Shown: positions 41,455 to 51,651, counted from the first letter of the stretch. The stretch: DNA of 55,724 bases from Candidatus Omnitrophota bacterium (GCA_016212005.1 JACRHP010000059.1:1-55724); one strand, 5' to 3'. Made by a program: numbers and translations. The notes: a model not told the origin generated them from the letters alone.

Positions 41455-42614
41455 GATTTAACCCGCACGCGCCGCTTGATATGGTTCTCGACGACGAAAT
41501 AATCAATTAATGGCGCAAAAGCGTTCATAAACAAGATCGCGAGCATGGTGCCTTCCGGATACGCCGGGTTGACCACCCGGATCAAAACTGTCAGGACGCC
41601 GATCAAAAACCCGTAAATCCACCGGCCTGTATTGGTCGCGGCGGCCGAGACCGGGTCGGTCGCCATAAAAACAGCCCCGAAGGCGAACCCGCCCATCACC
41701 AGGTGCCAGTACGGCGGCAGGGCGAAAAACGCCAACCGGTCAGTCCCCTTCAAAAAATAAAATATCCCCGACATGGCCAAAAGCCCCAGGACGCAACTGA
41801 CGACAACCCGCCAGCTCGCCACGCGGGTGACCAAAAGGAACGCCAGACCGACCAGGCACGCCAGCGCCGAAGTCTCTCCGATCGACCCGGGGATAAACCC
41901 ATAAAACATATTGTTGAAATTATATCCGGCATCCGCGAGCGCCTGCACGACCGAAGTCCCTTTCGGGGCGGCCGCCGCGACCGCGAGCGGTGTCGCGCGG
42001 GTATAACCGTCGACCGCGACCCACGCCGTCGACCCGGAGATCTGCGCCGGGTACGCGAAAAAGAGGAACGCGCGCGCGACCAGGGCAGGGTTGAACACGT
42101 TCATCCCCGTGCCGCCAAAAATTTCCTTGCCGAAGACAACGCCGAAGGATATCCCCACCGCGACCTGCCAAAGGGGTATCGTCGGCGGGAGCGTGAGCGC
42201 GAACAGAATGCCCGTGACCAAAAAACCTTCATTAATTTCATGTTTGCGCGTGACGGCGAACAAAACTTCCCACAACCCGCCGGCGGCATAGCTGACCACA
42301 ATGATGGGAATAACTTTCCAGGCGCCGGCCGCCATCGCCCCCCAGAACGAATGGGCCAGGCCTTTGGCCAGCTCGATCTGGTAACCGGTGTTATAGATCC
42401 CGAACAATGTCGCCGGGACAAGCGCGAGCACGACAAAGCTCATCACGCGTTTGAGGTCCGCCGCGTCGCGCACGAAAGGAGCCTTGGGCGCGGTCTTGCC
42501 GGGCGTTAATAAGAAAGTATCCAGCGCTTCATATAAAGGATACAGTTTCTCAAGGGGCTTGCCCTTTTCGAATAACTGTCCGACTTTTTTTAATTGTTCT
42601 TCAATGAATTTCAT
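41451..42614 (-). CDS. nqrB: Na+-NQR subunit B (covalent FMN, Na+ channel)
   Basis: 387 aa, about ten helices. The FMN-attachment segment reads DGYTRATPLAV, in which the Thr of R-A-T corresponds to the family S-G-A-T site. It forms the main ion path and the quinone site. Gap to nqrA is 11 bp. Confidence 0.95.
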   Translation of the reverse strand: MKFIEEQLKKVGQLFEKGKPLEKLYPLYEALDTFLLTPGKTAPKAPFVRDAADLKRVMSFVVLALVPATLFGIYNTGYQIELAKGLAHSFWGAMAAGAWKVIPIIVVSYAAGGLWEVLFAVTRKHEINEGFLVTGILFALTLPPTIPLWQVAVGISFGVVFGKEIFGGTGMNVFNPALVARAFLFFAYPAQISGSTAWVAVDGYTRATPLAVAAAAPKGTSVVQALADAGYNFNNMFYGFIPGSIGETSALACLVGLAFLLVTRVASWRVVVSCVLGLLAMSGIFYFLKGTDRLAFFALPPYWHLVMGGFAFGAVFMATDPVSAAATNTGRWIYGFLIGVLTVLIRVVNPAYPEGTMLAILFMNAFAPLIDYFVVENHIKRRVRVKS

Positions 42615-42625
42615 AAGAAATATTT

Positions 42626-43981
42626 TTACCCTTCTTTCTCAATCAAATCCAGCCCTTCGCGGATGATTCCACCCACGTCCGTCTTCGACGGGCAGGCGAA
42701 GCTGCAGAGCGCGAAATCTTCCTCATCGCATTCCAGGATGCCCAGCCGCTCGGCCTCTTCAATGTCTCCGCTGATAACCGCCTTGAGGAGAAAATACGTC
42801 ATGATGTCCAGCGGCACGAACTGGTCGTAGATGTCATTGAGCACGATCGCCCGGTCGCTGCCGTTTTTATCCGTCGTCAGCGAAACCTCTCCCTGCGAAG
42901 AAGGCAAAAATGAGGACACAAATGTTTTTGAAAAGCTGTATTTGTCCAACCCCGGAGACATCCACCCTAAAAGCGTCCTCTGGCCGCCCGCGGGGACCAC
43001 GGTCACCTGGGAATCATAAAAACGCAAAAATCCTTTTTCCCCCACCTCTCTGCCGGCCAGGACACTTCCGCAGAGGCAGCGCATTCCAGCCAGATTGCTT
43101 CCCTTTAATAATAAAGACAGCGGAGCGCCGGTGATCGTCTTGACATAACCCCGCCGGGCGACCCCTTCGCCGGTGACAGCGACCACCCGATCGGGTGAAT
43201 AAACGCCGTCCAGGAAAAGGCCCGCTATCCGCAGGACATCCTGCGCCTCAACGTACCAGACATGATCTCCCTTGTGGACCGGGTCCAGATAATGGATATG
43301 CGTGCTGACGTTCCCGGACGGATGCGGCCCGGCGAAATAATGCGTTTCCACCCTCTGTGCCTGGGTCAAGGCCCTGGCCTGGGCGCCGTCACGGGCGCAA
43401 AGATATACTTTACCTTCGGTAAACTTGCGCAGGATGTCCAGGCCGGTCTGGAACCGCGCTTCCTGGCCGTTCAAAATAAAATCAATGTCCGCCGCCAGCG
43501 GCTCGGTATTCATGGCATGGACAAATATCGACTTGGGGGATTCCCCGGGGTGAGCGATACGGGAAAACGGCCTCTGCCGCAGGACCGGCCACAGCCCTGA
43601 TCCCAGAAGCGCCCTTTCAACGTCCTCCCGGGAAAGGCCGGCGATCTCGGCGGAAGGGACCTTGCGGAACGTAACGGCTTCCTGGCGGCCGTCGGCCTCG
43701 ATCACGATGTCCAGGAGCGCGCGCTTCTCGCCGCGGTTGACGGCAATCACTTTTCCGCTGACGGGAGAAACGACCTTCAGCTGCGGATAATGCTTGTCCT
43801 CAAAGAGCGGGCTGCCGACTTTGACGGGGTCGCCTTCTTTCACGCGCAGGCTGGCCTTGACGCCCTTGAAATCCGACGGGACGACTGCCGCGCGCTGCGG
43901 CAACGGCGCCGTCGCGACTTCTTTGGGCGCCGCGCCTTTAAGCCGGATATCCCTTCCCTGTTTTATATGAAAGACTGCCAT
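42626..43981 (-). CDS. nqrA: Na+-NQR subunit A
   Basis: 451 aa from the ATG at 43981 (family about 446). The N-terminus MAVFHIKQGRDIRLKGAA matches the family start, and the longer frame upstream has no match. A barrel-sandwich-like domain (65-110) and the CDEEDFALCSFACPS C-terminus are present. It is the peripheral subunit, first of the nqrABCDEF operon. No ribosome site is obvious. Confidence 0.94.
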   Translation of the reverse strand: MAVFHIKQGRDIRLKGAAPKEVATAPLPQRAAVVPSDFKGVKASLRVKEGDPVKVGSPLFEDKHYPQLKVVSPVSGKVIAVNRGEKRALLDIVIEADGRQEAVTFRKVPSAEIAGLSREDVERALLGSGLWPVLRQRPFSRIAHPGESPKSIFVHAMNTEPLAADIDFILNGQEARFQTGLDILRKFTEGKVYLCARDGAQARALTQAQRVETHYFAGPHPSGNVSTHIHYLDPVHKGDHVWYVEAQDVLRIAGLFLDGVYSPDRVVAVTGEGVARRGYVKTITGAPLSLLLKGSNLAGMRCLCGSVLAGREVGEKGFLRFYDSQVTVVPAGGQRTLLGWMSPGLDKYSFSKTFVSSFLPSSQGEVSLTTDKNGSDRAIVLNDIYDQFVPLDIMTYFLLKAVISGDIEEAERLGILECDEEDFALCSFACPSKTDVGGIIREGLDLIEKEG

Positions 43982-44053
43982 CTTATTAAAATATTTTTGG
44001 AAATTTAGAACCGGTGAAACGAGAGGGTTTGATCCTTTTAATATGGAAGCCAG

Positions 44054-44082
44054 ATAGTACCACCGCACAAATAAAAAATCAA
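44054..44082 (-). promoter_or_regulatory. nqr operon promoter
   Basis: On the minus strand TTGATT (44077-44082) and TACTAT (44054-44059) are 17 nt apart, about 72 nt before nqrA. A second TTGACA nearby (44091-44096) has no -10 partner at normal spacing. Confidence 0.55.
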
Positions 44083-44100
44083 GCGAATTTTGTCAAGATG

Positions 44101-45204
44101 TCAGGAATTCGCCAGTATCGTGTCCACGTCCACGTATTTCTTGACGAGGCCGGTCACTTCCCGGATCTTGTCCTTGTCCGTCTTCTGGATCTTGCAAATA
44201 AGATGTTCTATCCTGCCGGCTACCGTATAAGTGTCCTCGTCCGTGAGCAGGATGGGGATCTGGCTTTTTTTGAGAAGGTCGACGATCTTGGCCGTGGGCT
44301 GCAGGCCGCCCGTCAGGATGATCCCCGAGATGTGGAACCCCTGGCTTCCCCGGGCCAGGTGGGAACTGACGGCCAGCAGGATATTGTCCACCCGGTCGCC
44401 GGAGGTCAACACCAGCGTCCCTTCTTTTAAATAATGGATCATATTATGCGGCTCCATGGCCCCGACGATCGTGTGCTTGACGCGCCGCGCAAGGCCCCGG
44501 TCCCCGCCGAGCAATTTGAGGTTCAGGCCGTTCTTGACCTGCTCAACGGTCGGCGTGCTCAACAAAGGGTCCAGCGGGATCACGCCCAGGAGTCTGATCC
44601 CTTTATGGGACAACCCCTGCCTTAACGCGCGTTCGACCTTTTCATATTTCTCCGGCAGGACCTTGTTGACGATGACCCCCATCACCTCGACGCCCTTGAG
44701 GTCGAAAAGGGCCTTGTTCAAAACGATCTCGTCGATAGTCTTGCCGATGCCCCCTTCGCCGATAATGATCGCTTTGGAGCCCAGAAGTTTGGCGACATCG
44801 GCGTTGGAAAGGTCGATGACCGAGCCGACCCCGGCGTGCCCCGTCCCTTCGATGATGATGGCCTCCTTGCCGCGCTTGAGGTCGTTGAAAGCCTTGAGGA
44901 TGGTCTCTTCCAGTTTCTCCTTGTGCGGGTTGAAAATATATTTTTCGGTATACCCGCGGCCGATGGTGACCGGGCTCATCTCCTTGAACTTTTTCCTGGT
45001 ATGGAAGACCTCGGCGATCAGGTAGGAATCCTTGTCGATATCGAGGTCCCCGACGTGCACGTACTGCTGGCCGACGGGTTTCATGAACGCGGTCTTGATC
45101 TGGCGCTCTTTGAGGATCTGGTACAGGCCCAGGGAGATCGAAGTCTTGCCGGCGTTCTGGTATATCGAGGATAAAAATATATTTTTGACAGGATGCTCGG
45201 TCAT
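44101..45204 (-). CDS. P-loop plus DRTGG protein, Pta N-terminal-like
   Basis: 367 aa from the ATG at 45204, which overlaps the sucD stop (ATGA). Residues 1-215 form a dethiobiotin-synthetase-like P-loop domain (QNAGKTS). Residues about 220-335 form a DRTGG domain. Long bacterial phosphotransacetylases carry these two domains before the catalytic part, which is absent here. The DRTGG segment in the family binds a nucleotide or acts as a regulatory unit. Coupling to sucCD suggests control of succinyl-CoA or acetyl-phosphate metabolism, which is inference. Confidence 0.82.
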   Translation of the reverse strand: MTEHPVKNIFLSSIYQNAGKTSISLGLYQILKERQIKTAFMKPVGQQYVHVGDLDIDKDSYLIAEVFHTRKKFKEMSPVTIGRGYTEKYIFNPHKEKLEETILKAFNDLKRGKEAIIIEGTGHAGVGSVIDLSNADVAKLLGSKAIIIGEGGIGKTIDEIVLNKALFDLKGVEVMGVIVNKVLPEKYEKVERALRQGLSHKGIRLLGVIPLDPLLSTPTVEQVKNGLNLKLLGGDRGLARRVKHTIVGAMEPHNMIHYLKEGTLVLTSGDRVDNILLAVSSHLARGSQGFHISGIILTGGLQPTAKIVDLLKKSQIPILLTDEDTYTVAGRIEHLICKIQKTDKDKIREVTGLVKKYVDVDTILANS

Positions 45205-46079
45205 GAGGAGCACTTCAGTTTTTGTTTGAAGGCCGCGGGGATCTCTTCCGGGAAATCCACCACCGTCACCCCCGCTCCCTTCAAGACTTCCCGTTTGGCC
45301 TCGGCCGTGCTCTTGCCCGAGGAGATAATGGCGCCGGCGTGTCCCATGCGCTTGCCCGGCGGGGCGCTGCGCCCGGCGATAAACGCAACAACGGGTTTGG
45401 TGGCTTCCTTCCTGATGTATTCCGCGGCGATCTGTTCGTCTTCCCCGCCGATCTCCCCGACCATGACAACCCCTTCGGTCTCGTCGTCGCGCATGAACAT
45501 CTCCAGGGCCTCGACAAAACGCGTGCCGATGATCGGGTCCCCGCCCAGGCCCACGCACGTCGACTGGCCGATCCCCTGGTACGTCAGGCTGTGGACGACT
45601 TCATAGGTGAGCGTGCCGCTGCGCGAAACGATGCCGATCGGCCCCGGGACGTGGATATGCCCGGGCATGATCCCGACCTTGGCCTTCCCCGGAGAGATAA
45701 CGCCGGGACAATTGGGCCCGATCAGCCGGATGCCCGTCCCCTTTAAAGCCCGCATCACTTCCACCATGTCCAGGACCGGGATGCCTTCGGTAATGCAGAT
45801 GATCAAATTGATCCCGGCGCGGATATCCTCCAGGAGCGCGTCTTTGGCGAACTTGGCCGGGACATAGATGACGGCCGTATCCGCTTTCGTCTTCTCTTTG
45901 GCCTCAGCCACGGTGTTGAACACCGGCACCCCGGCAACTTCCTGGCCGCCCTTGCCCGGCGTCACGCCGCCGACCACACGGGTGCCGTAAGCGACCATCT
46001 GCTGGGTGTGGAACGACCCGTCGCGGCCGGTAACGCCCTGCACGATGACCCGGGAATTTTGGCTGATAAGGATACTCAT
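45201..46079 (-). CDS. sucD: Succinyl-CoA synthetase alpha subunit
   Basis: 292 aa. The CoA-binding N-terminus has [14 protein letters not shown], and the phosphohistidine is in [10 protein letters not shown] (about residue 246). [10 protein letters not shown] is conserved. It overlaps sucC by 4 bp and the DRTGG gene by 4 bp. Confidence 0.96.
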   Translation of the reverse strand: MSILISQNSRVIVQGVTGRDGSFHTQQMVAYGTRVVGGVTPGKGGQEVAGVPVFNTVAEAKEKTKADTAVIYVPAKFAKDALLEDIRAGINLIICITEGIPVLDMVEVMRALKGTGIRLIGPNCPGVISPGKAKVGIMPGHIHVPGPIGIVSRSGTLTYEVVHSLTYQGIGQSTCVGLGGDPIIGTRFVEALEMFMRDDETEGVVMVGEIGGEDEQIAAEYIRKEATKPVVAFIAGRSAPPGKRMGHAGAIISSGKSTAEAKREVLKGAGVTVVDFPEEIPAAFKQKLKCSS

Positions 46080-47209
46080 CGCTTGGCTATGGCCACGACT
46101 TCGCGGATGGCCTCCCCCATCGTCGGATAAGTGCTGATCCGGTGTTCGGCCAAAAGGGCCTTGGCTTCCTTTTCGTTGGTGCCGATCAGGCGCACGACCA
46201 GCGGGACCCTTAGATCAAGGCGTTTGCGGGCTTCGATGATCCCCCGGGCGATATCGTCACAGCGCGTGATCCCGCCGAATATATTGATCAGAATGGCCTT
46301 GACGTCCTTGTTATGTAAAATGATCGTCAGGGCGTTGACCACCTTTTCCGGGTTGGAACTCCCGCCCACGTCCAGAAAGTTCGCCGGCGCGCCGCCGACG
46401 AGGTTGATGATGTCCACCGTCGCCATGGCCAGGCCCGCCCCGTTGACGACACAGCCGACGTTACCGTCCAGACGGACAAAACTAAGGCCGTATTGCCTGG
46501 CCTGCGCCTCATCAGGCTCCTCGTAATGGATATCCTGCAGCTTCCAGATGTCCTCGTGGCGGAAAAGGGCGTTATCGTCGAAGTTGATCTTGGCGTCGGC
46601 GGCCAGCATCTCGTCCCGGTCGTCGATGACCAGGGGGTTGATCTCGGCCAGCGAACAGTCATAGGCGAAAAACGTCTTGATCAGGCCGCGGAAAACCTCC
46701 GTGCCTTTTTCCTGATACCGCGGCTCGCTGAAAACGGACCGGATGAACGCTTCCCAGCGCGGCCCGCTGAGCTCAAAGGAACCTTCAAGGTAATATTTTT
46801 TGATCGCCCGCGGGTTGGTCTGGGCCGTTTCCTCGATGTCCACGCCGCCGGCGGAGCTGGCAATCAGGACCACGTCACTTTGGGCGGTGTCTACCACCAT
46901 CCCGGCGTAAAATTCCTGCCGGATGGCAACGGCCCGCACGACCAGGACCTTTTCCACCGGATAGCCTTTGATCTTCAGGGCCTTCAATTGCGCGAACGCC
47001 GCGCGCAGTTCCTGCGGGCCGGCAACCTTTTTGATGCCCCCGGCCTTGCCGCGGCCGCCGACCAGGACCTGCGCCTTGAGGACAACGGGATACCCGACCG
47101 ACCCGGCGACGCGCAGGGCCTCATCGACATCGACGGCCATGCTCCCCTTGACGACCGGCACGCCGGCTTTCTCCAGCAACTCCGTGGCTTGATATTCGTG
47201 GATTTTCAT
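46076..47209 (-). CDS. sucC: Succinyl-CoA synthetase beta subunit
   Basis: 377 aa. ATP-grasp domain with HEYQATELL at the start, [14 protein letters not shown], and a C-terminal CoA-ligase part with [13 protein letters not shown]. It makes ATP or GTP from succinyl-CoA, or the reverse. First gene of the operon; no ribosome site in the A/T-rich leader. Confidence 0.96.
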   Translation of the reverse strand: MKIHEYQATELLEKAGVPVVKGSMAVDVDEALRVAGSVGYPVVLKAQVLVGGRGKAGGIKKVAGPQELRAAFAQLKALKIKGYPVEKVLVVRAVAIRQEFYAGMVVDTAQSDVVLIASSAGGVDIEETAQTNPRAIKKYYLEGSFELSGPRWEAFIRSVFSEPRYQEKGTEVFRGLIKTFFAYDCSLAEINPLVIDDRDEMLAADAKINFDDNALFRHEDIWKLQDIHYEEPDEAQARQYGLSFVRLDGNVGCVVNGAGLAMATVDIINLVGGAPANFLDVGGSSNPEKVVNALTIILHNKDVKAILINIFGGITRCDDIARGIIEARKRLDLRVPLVVRLIGTNEKEAKALLAEHRISTYPTMGEAIREVVAIAKR

Positions 47210-47253
47210 TTTTTTGATTTTTAAAAAACTTTTTGCGGTATTGGAAAATCGTT

Positions 47254-47282
47254 ATTATACGATGAAACACCCGCCATATCAA
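47254..47282 (-). promoter_or_regulatory. sucCD promoter
   Basis: On the minus strand TTGATA (47277-47282) and TATAAT (47254-47259) are 17 nt apart. The leader is about 38 nt. Farther upstream an 8-bp GTGTCCCG/CGGGACAC inverted repeat (47292-47354) may end transcription from darG. Confidence 0.75.
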
Positions 47283-47421
47283 GACGTTCCTGTGTCCCGC
47301 GGCAGTCCCGCGGCGGATATAACATTACACGGAACCTGGCCAAAGCCGGGACACCGGGCATTTTTTAACCTAAGAGTCTGGAGCTGTATGGACGACGAAC
47401 GCGCATGACAGGAAGCTGCCG

Positions 47422-48528
47422 TTAAATTTCATTAACAGGCAGATCCAGGGAAGGCTTTAATTGAAACCATTTCAAGACACCTAAATTCCGGATAGCCACG
47501 GCCACTTCTCTTTCATTTAAAGGAGGGCTTCTCTTTTGTTTCCATTTCATAACTTCCCTCAAAACATCGTCCTCCGTTAAATTCTTTTCGTGATTTAATT
47601 CTTTCTCGACGAATAAAACAGTGGCCACGATTTCCGCTTGATTTGTATTCAACCGTAAAAACAGATCCACAGTTTTATCAATTGAATTATCCCATCGCAA
47701 AATATCTTCTTTATATTTATCGCGGTCTTTTTCATAAGCCAATCCCGGGAGAACGCGGAACATGCTTCCCGCCTTCTGTTCCTGGATTAAACCGGCATTC
47801 GATAAACGTTTCTTGACATCATCAAGCTCCCGGCAAAAAGGCCCATATGAACTTCTGGTATGAGTTAAACCTGTCGGCAACCCCAGAGCCGTCGCGACAT
47901 AAGCGATTTTTTGGAAAATGACTCTTCCAACCGGCATATGATAGGCCTGTCTTTCAATACGATAAACAACCTCTGCCAATGCAACCCACGCGGGATTTAA
48001 TTTTTGCAAAATGGGGTTCCCTGTTCCATTCTTTCGCAAGGCAACACCCCTGCAAAGAAAATCGATTGTTAATTGTTCCCGAGGCGTTCCATATGGCGCA
48101 TACATTTTTACAGGTATGTCCCACTGGGAAAGATACTTGTAAATTAAGGGGCCGACAGCCTCCCAAAGCAACTGACCGTTGCCGCAGCCAAGAGGAGGAA
48201 GCGCTATGGATTCGATCCCCCATTCCCTATATTTCTCTGTTAATATTCTCAACCCTTTTTCAATGTCTTGCATGCGGGAAGCCGCGCGCCAATCGCTTTT
48301 TGTGGGAAAATTAATGATCTGCGGAGAAAACATGGATTCTTTAAAAAGATACGGGACCCCCGGGCTGACCTCGTGACGTTCGCACCGGGCAACGTAATCC
48401 TTGAACATCTCCGGATAACGCTCCTTGAATTCCGCCGCGATCCCCTTCCCCATGATCCCGACACAATTCACAGTATTGACGATCGTCTGCGCTCCTGATT
48501 GAAAAATATTTCCGATTAAAACTTCCAT
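47422..48528 (-). CDS. darG: DarG-like macrodomain antitoxin
   Basis: 368 aa, GAGG site 7 nt upstream. The macrodomain (1-155) shows GNIFQSGAQTIVNTVNCVG, GIMGKGIAAEF and PPLGCGNGQLLW, the ADP-ribose-binding loops of DarG. A C-terminal helical and winged domain (about 175-360) matches the part that neutralises DarT. DarG removes ADP-ribose from DNA bases added by DarT. DarT normally lies just upstream; here only its tail survives in a chimeric gene. Confidence 0.88.
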   Translation of the reverse strand: MEVLIGNIFQSGAQTIVNTVNCVGIMGKGIAAEFKERYPEMFKDYVARCERHEVSPGVPYLFKESMFSPQIINFPTKSDWRAASRMQDIEKGLRILTEKYREWGIESIALPPLGCGNGQLLWEAVGPLIYKYLSQWDIPVKMYAPYGTPREQLTIDFLCRGVALRKNGTGNPILQKLNPAWVALAEVVYRIERQAYHMPVGRVIFQKIAYVATALGLPTGLTHTRSSYGPFCRELDDVKKRLSNAGLIQEQKAGSMFRVLPGLAYEKDRDKYKEDILRWDNSIDKTVDLFLRLNTNQAEIVATVLFVEKELNHEKNLTEDDVLREVMKWKQKRSPPLNEREVAVAIRNLGVLKWFQLKPSLDLPVNEI

Positions 48529-48537
48529 AATTATCCT

Positions 48538-49437
48538 CTAGAAAAACAAGCTCCCTTTTATCTCCACCGGTAAATCAGAGATCCTTTTGAACGCATCCAG
48601 CGCGGTTTGATTGGCGACATATGCTCCTATAATATACCGCGGTTCCACGCGTTCGGGAACAAGAATCTCCGCGCATTTTATGCCTTTGCGCCTCTCCTGC
48701 TCCCAATAATCGTCATCCAACCAAAAGGATGCATAAATCTCTTCCCTATACTCATCTGAATAAGCTTTAAAATGAGGGTTAAAAATACTGCTAGGACTGC
48801 ACGTATAAAAAAGAAGTGTATCGTGAAGATTAGCAAATGTACTCGAATCGCTATGAGCAGAAGAGCGCTTCCAAATAATTTCATTTTCAAATCTTCCCTC
48901 GTCAAATAATTCATCAAGAATTGTTTTCAAATAATGCGATTTCCTTGTATCAAGATGAACATAAATACTTCCATTATCCGCTAGAATTTCTCTAAGAAAA
49001 ACAAGCCGTTTTCTCAGAAACTCAACAAATTGTGCGCCTGCAATTTTGTCTTGATACGCTTTTTGGTCCTCTGTGCCTTTGAATTCCTGTTGCGTCGCAA
49101 AAGGTGGATCAATATATATCAACCGCACTCCCGGTGTCCCATCCGCATTACAAAGTTGACCGGACTTCTTCATTTCCAAAAGCGTCTTCATCACTTGAAG
49201 ATTATCACCAAATATCAACATATTATGCCAATCTACACCATTTCTCCCAAAGGTACGAACAGGCTGAAGAGGAACAGCTAATGTATCTGCAATGATATCT
49301 TCCTCACGATCTTTACCATGATAAACCAATTCATACTCACGTTTCTCTGGAGGAAAAAGTATCCGTGCCCATTCAGGAGAAATTTCTTCACCCGATCCCA
49401 GCAAACGCATCAACTCTTGTCGTTGTTCAGGCGTCAT
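48538..49437 (-). CDS. Chimeric gene: DNA methyltransferase front fused to DarT tail
   Basis: 299 aa. Residues 1 to about 234 match the front of a type III/Mod-type adenine methyltransferase: MLIFGDNLQVMKTLL, catalytic LIYIDPPFATQQEF (DPPF 110-113) and SIYVHLDTRKSHYLK. The FxGxG SAM motif that follows in this class is missing. From about residue 235 the sequence changes to RRKGIKCAEILVPERV and ends LPVEIKGSLFF, which resembles the last 65 residues of DarT with its catalytic Glu (Glu256). The DarT N-terminal domain is gone. The stop is 9 bp before darG, where DarT should end. Confidence 0.7.
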   Translation of the reverse strand: MTPEQRQELMRLLGSGEEISPEWARILFPPEKREYELVYHGKDREEDIIADTLAVPLQPVRTFGRNGVDWHNMLIFGDNLQVMKTLLEMKKSGQLCNADGTPGVRLIYIDPPFATQQEFKGTEDQKAYQDKIAGAQFVEFLRKRLVFLREILADNGSIYVHLDTRKSHYLKTILDELFDEGRFENEIIWKRSSAHSDSSTFANLHDTLLFYTCSPSSIFNPHFKAYSDEYREEIYASFWLDDDYWEQERRKGIKCAEILVPERVEPRYIIGAYVANQTALDAFKRISDLPVEIKGSLFF

Positions 49438-49465
49438 ACCTTAAATTCCTTTCTTAACAGCTCTT

Positions 49466-50191
49466 TCATGTTTGAGAGGACAGTAAAATTTCATCCATCA
49501 AACCGCTATCTGCAAAACTAAAAACTAAACCGTCTCCGACAATTACATGATCAAGCAACTTCACTCCAAGAGGAGCAAGCACTCTGACCAATTTTTCGGT
49601 AAAAAGCTTGTCTGATTCACTCGGCTCGGCTGCCCCTGACGGATGATTGTGACCAACAATTACCGCACCCGCATTCGCCGATAAAGCGCGAGAAACTAAA
49701 AGCCGAATCGAAGGTTCCGCCTTACCCACCGAACCAACCGTGAGCAAAGCATCTTCGAGTAAAACACATCTTCGGTTAAGAAGCAACACACGAAAATGCT
49801 CATCAGTGAGCCCTTGCAATCGAGAACGGAGATACTCCGCGGCTTCCTTAGTTTTCTTGAAAATAATCCGTTGGCGTGAATCTGGCAGTGAAATACGTCG
49901 GGCAAGTTCCATGGCAGCAACTAACTGTGCGGCTTTTGCACCCTTTAGACCTTTAATTTCAAATAACGCTGAAAGCGGAGCTTCAAGAAGAGAGCGAACC
50001 GTTCCAAATTTCTCAAGAATTTGCCTTGCCAACTCCACTGCATTCACTCCCTTAATCCCAACTCGCAGAAGAATGGCAATAAGTTCGGCATCAGTTAGCG
50101 AATGCGGCCCCTGACGTAGCAATCGTTCGCGCGGGCGATCTCCTTCTGGCCAACCAACAATTCCTTTAGACCTTCTTTTATTTAAAGACAC
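49466..50191 (-). CDS. radC: RadC-family JAB-domain protein
   Basis: 241 aa, GTG start with AAGGAT upstream. An HhH region (about 35-90) is followed by the JAMM metal motif VGHNHPSG with the later SESD Asp. Often found in mobile or defence regions. The biochemical role is not established; the repair role once given to E. coli RadC was withdrawn. Confidence 0.92.
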   Translation of the reverse strand: MSLNKRRSKGIVGWPEGDRPRERLLRQGPHSLTDAELIAILLRVGIKGVNAVELARQILEKFGTVRSLLEAPLSALFEIKGLKGAKAAQLVAAMELARRISLPDSRQRIIFKKTKEAAEYLRSRLQGLTDEHFRVLLLNRRCVLLEDALLTVGSVGKAEPSIRLLVSRALSANAGAVIVGHNHPSGAAEPSESDKLFTEKLVRVLAPLGVKLLDHVIVGDGLVFSFADSGLMDEILLSSQT

Positions 50192-50216
50192 TTTAACTTA
50201 TCCTTTATGCTCTCTC

Positions 50217-50849
50217 TTATCCCGCAATAATATCCAGCCATTCCTTAAAAAACTTATTCCCATTGAAATAATCGCCGTGTTCTAACGTTTTTTGCTGGTG
50301 GTTATAAATCTTCAAATCCTTAAATGGCTTTTCGTAACACTTGGGGTCGTGGACATGCCGTAAAAACCCCCAGCACCCGGAATGGCCGAAAGGATTATAG
50401 CGGCAGACTTCATCTTCATAACTGCAATAGCAGTGCAGTTCGTTTAATTTTCCGGCGCGCAGGGTATCTGTATAGGGAATCTCCCGATGAGCGGAGACGA
50501 TGCTGGCAACGAGAATCAGCTTGTTGACTTTAATCGGCGGCTTGCCGTCTTCCCCGCTTCGTTTGATGGCCTGGTAGCTTAATTCGGTCCCATAGCTATG
50601 AGCGACAATATTTAATTCGGCATCGGGATATTTTCTGGCAAGCGTGCGCAATTCCCGCATGACCATTTTGACATGGTCGAATTTTGTCTTCGGATTAACA
50701 GAATTGAGGGCGAGAAGAAACCCGTAGGGATACGGAACGGGAAGATCATCTTTAAACCTCGGGTCTTTGCCGGCGAAATCGGCAAATTTATAGACCCAAT
50801 TATCCTTTTTAGCGCTGCGGATCCCGTGGATGGCAAAAATGACGCGCAA
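50217..50849 (-). CDS. Alpha/beta hydrolase-like protein
   Basis: 210 aa, TTG start with AGGAG 6 nt before it. An early IHGI segment forms an oxyanion-type loop and the nucleophile elbow is AHSYGT (Ser about 85). A late His is in EHGDYF. Several Cys and Tyr residues near CYCSYEDEVCRY are unusual for the fold. The substrate is unknown. It has its own promoter. Confidence 0.7.
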   Translation of the reverse strand: MRVIFAIHGIRSAKKDNWVYKFADFAGKDPRFKDDLPVPYPYGFLLALNSVNPKTKFDHVKMVMRELRTLARKYPDAELNIVAHSYGTELSYQAIKRSGEDGKPPIKVNKLILVASIVSAHREIPYTDTLRAGKLNELHCYCSYEDEVCRYNPFGHSGCWGFLRHVHDPKCYEKPFKDLKIYNHQQKTLEHGDYFNGNKFFKEWLDIIAG

Positions 50850-50901
50850 TGTTTACTCCTTCTATTCTCGAGGCGGTGCGGGGGGATCGACTTTAAGTCG
50901 T

Positions 50902-50930
50902 ATTCTACAGGACAACAGGAATCCGGGCAA
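50902..50930 (-). promoter_or_regulatory. Promoter of the hydrolase gene
   Basis: On the minus strand TTGCCC (50925-50930) and TAGAAT (50902-50907) are 17 nt apart. CGACTTAAAGTCG, a 13-bp palindrome with a single central base, lies just downstream (50888-50900). Confidence 0.5.
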
Positions 50931-50975
50931 ACAATAAGTTAGGGGGGTCTTCCTGTATCCCGCGAAAATGCGGTC

Positions 50976-51551
50976 TTAATTTCTCGTTGCAGGCGCCGCG
51001 GCCGGCAGATATTCCGCCAGGGCGCAAAGCGTCTGGTACCCGATCCTGCCGTCGGCCGTCAGCCCCGCGGACCGCTGGAACGCCATGATGGCGTTCTGCG
51101 TCTTTTTCCCCATCTTTCCGTCGGCGGGGCCGGGGTCAAAACCCGCCCGCTTCAGGGCTTCCTGGACCAGTTTGACGTTGACCTTGCGGCCGACAACAAG
51201 ATCGCTTTCCTTAAGGACGGCGAGCTTCTCCCACGTCGCCCGGTCCACAAAACGCGTCTCTTTCAAGCCGTTGTCCCTCTGGAACTGTTCGACGGCGTCG
51301 CGCGTCTGCATGCCCATTTTTCCGTCTATTTTCCCCGGGCTGTACCCGTAAATTTTCAAAAGCGCCTGGACCTCTTCGACGGTATCATTTTTCTGCATGG
51401 GGACGATTTCCCCGACCAGCTCCCTTTCTTCCGCCCCTTCTTTATGGAGGAGACGGTAGAGGATATCACAGCCGGCCGAGGGGAAACAAACCGTTAAAAC
51501 GAAACTAACAGATAAAACAATCCTTACCGCTTTTGGGGAGAAGCCGATCAT
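50976..51551 (-). CDS. Lipoprotein with two peptidoglycan-binding domains
   Basis: 191 aa. A signal sequence ends in a lipobox-like SAGC (Cys28). Two PG_binding_1 repeats follow (about 54-115 and 122-185), each with the KIDGKMGxxTxxAVxxFQ pattern. It probably ties the outer membrane or an enzyme to the cell wall. A TATAAT box lies about 30 nt upstream. Confidence 0.83.
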   Translation of the reverse strand: MIGFSPKAVRIVLSVSFVLTVCFPSAGCDILYRLLHKEGAEERELVGEIVPMQKNDTVEEVQALLKIYGYSPGKIDGKMGMQTRDAVEQFQRDNGLKETRFVDRATWEKLAVLKESDLVVGRKVNVKLVQEALKRAGFDPGPADGKMGKKTQNAIMAFQRSAGLTADGRIGYQTLCALAEYLPAAAPATRN

Positions 51552-51651
51552 AAATTTTATCTGATTTGTTTTTTATTATAACACCACGGGTTGTAATTCA
51601 ATGGCATTTGTGTTAATGTAAATTTTGATAAGTTTAAACACCGGGGAGCCC

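Noticed and set aside
45205-45558. Longer N-terminus for the DRTGG protein
   Set aside because: The extra frame is a shadow of sucD. The ATG at 45204 overlaps the sucD stop in the usual ATGA manner.
47214-47408. 64-codon plus-strand frame between sucC and darG
   Set aside because: It runs through the sucC promoter and a GC-rich inverted repeat, and has no ribosome site or recognisable domain.
48538-49437. Intact type III restriction-modification methylase
   Set aside because: The FxGxG SAM-binding motif and the C-terminal half are absent and no Res subunit is nearby.
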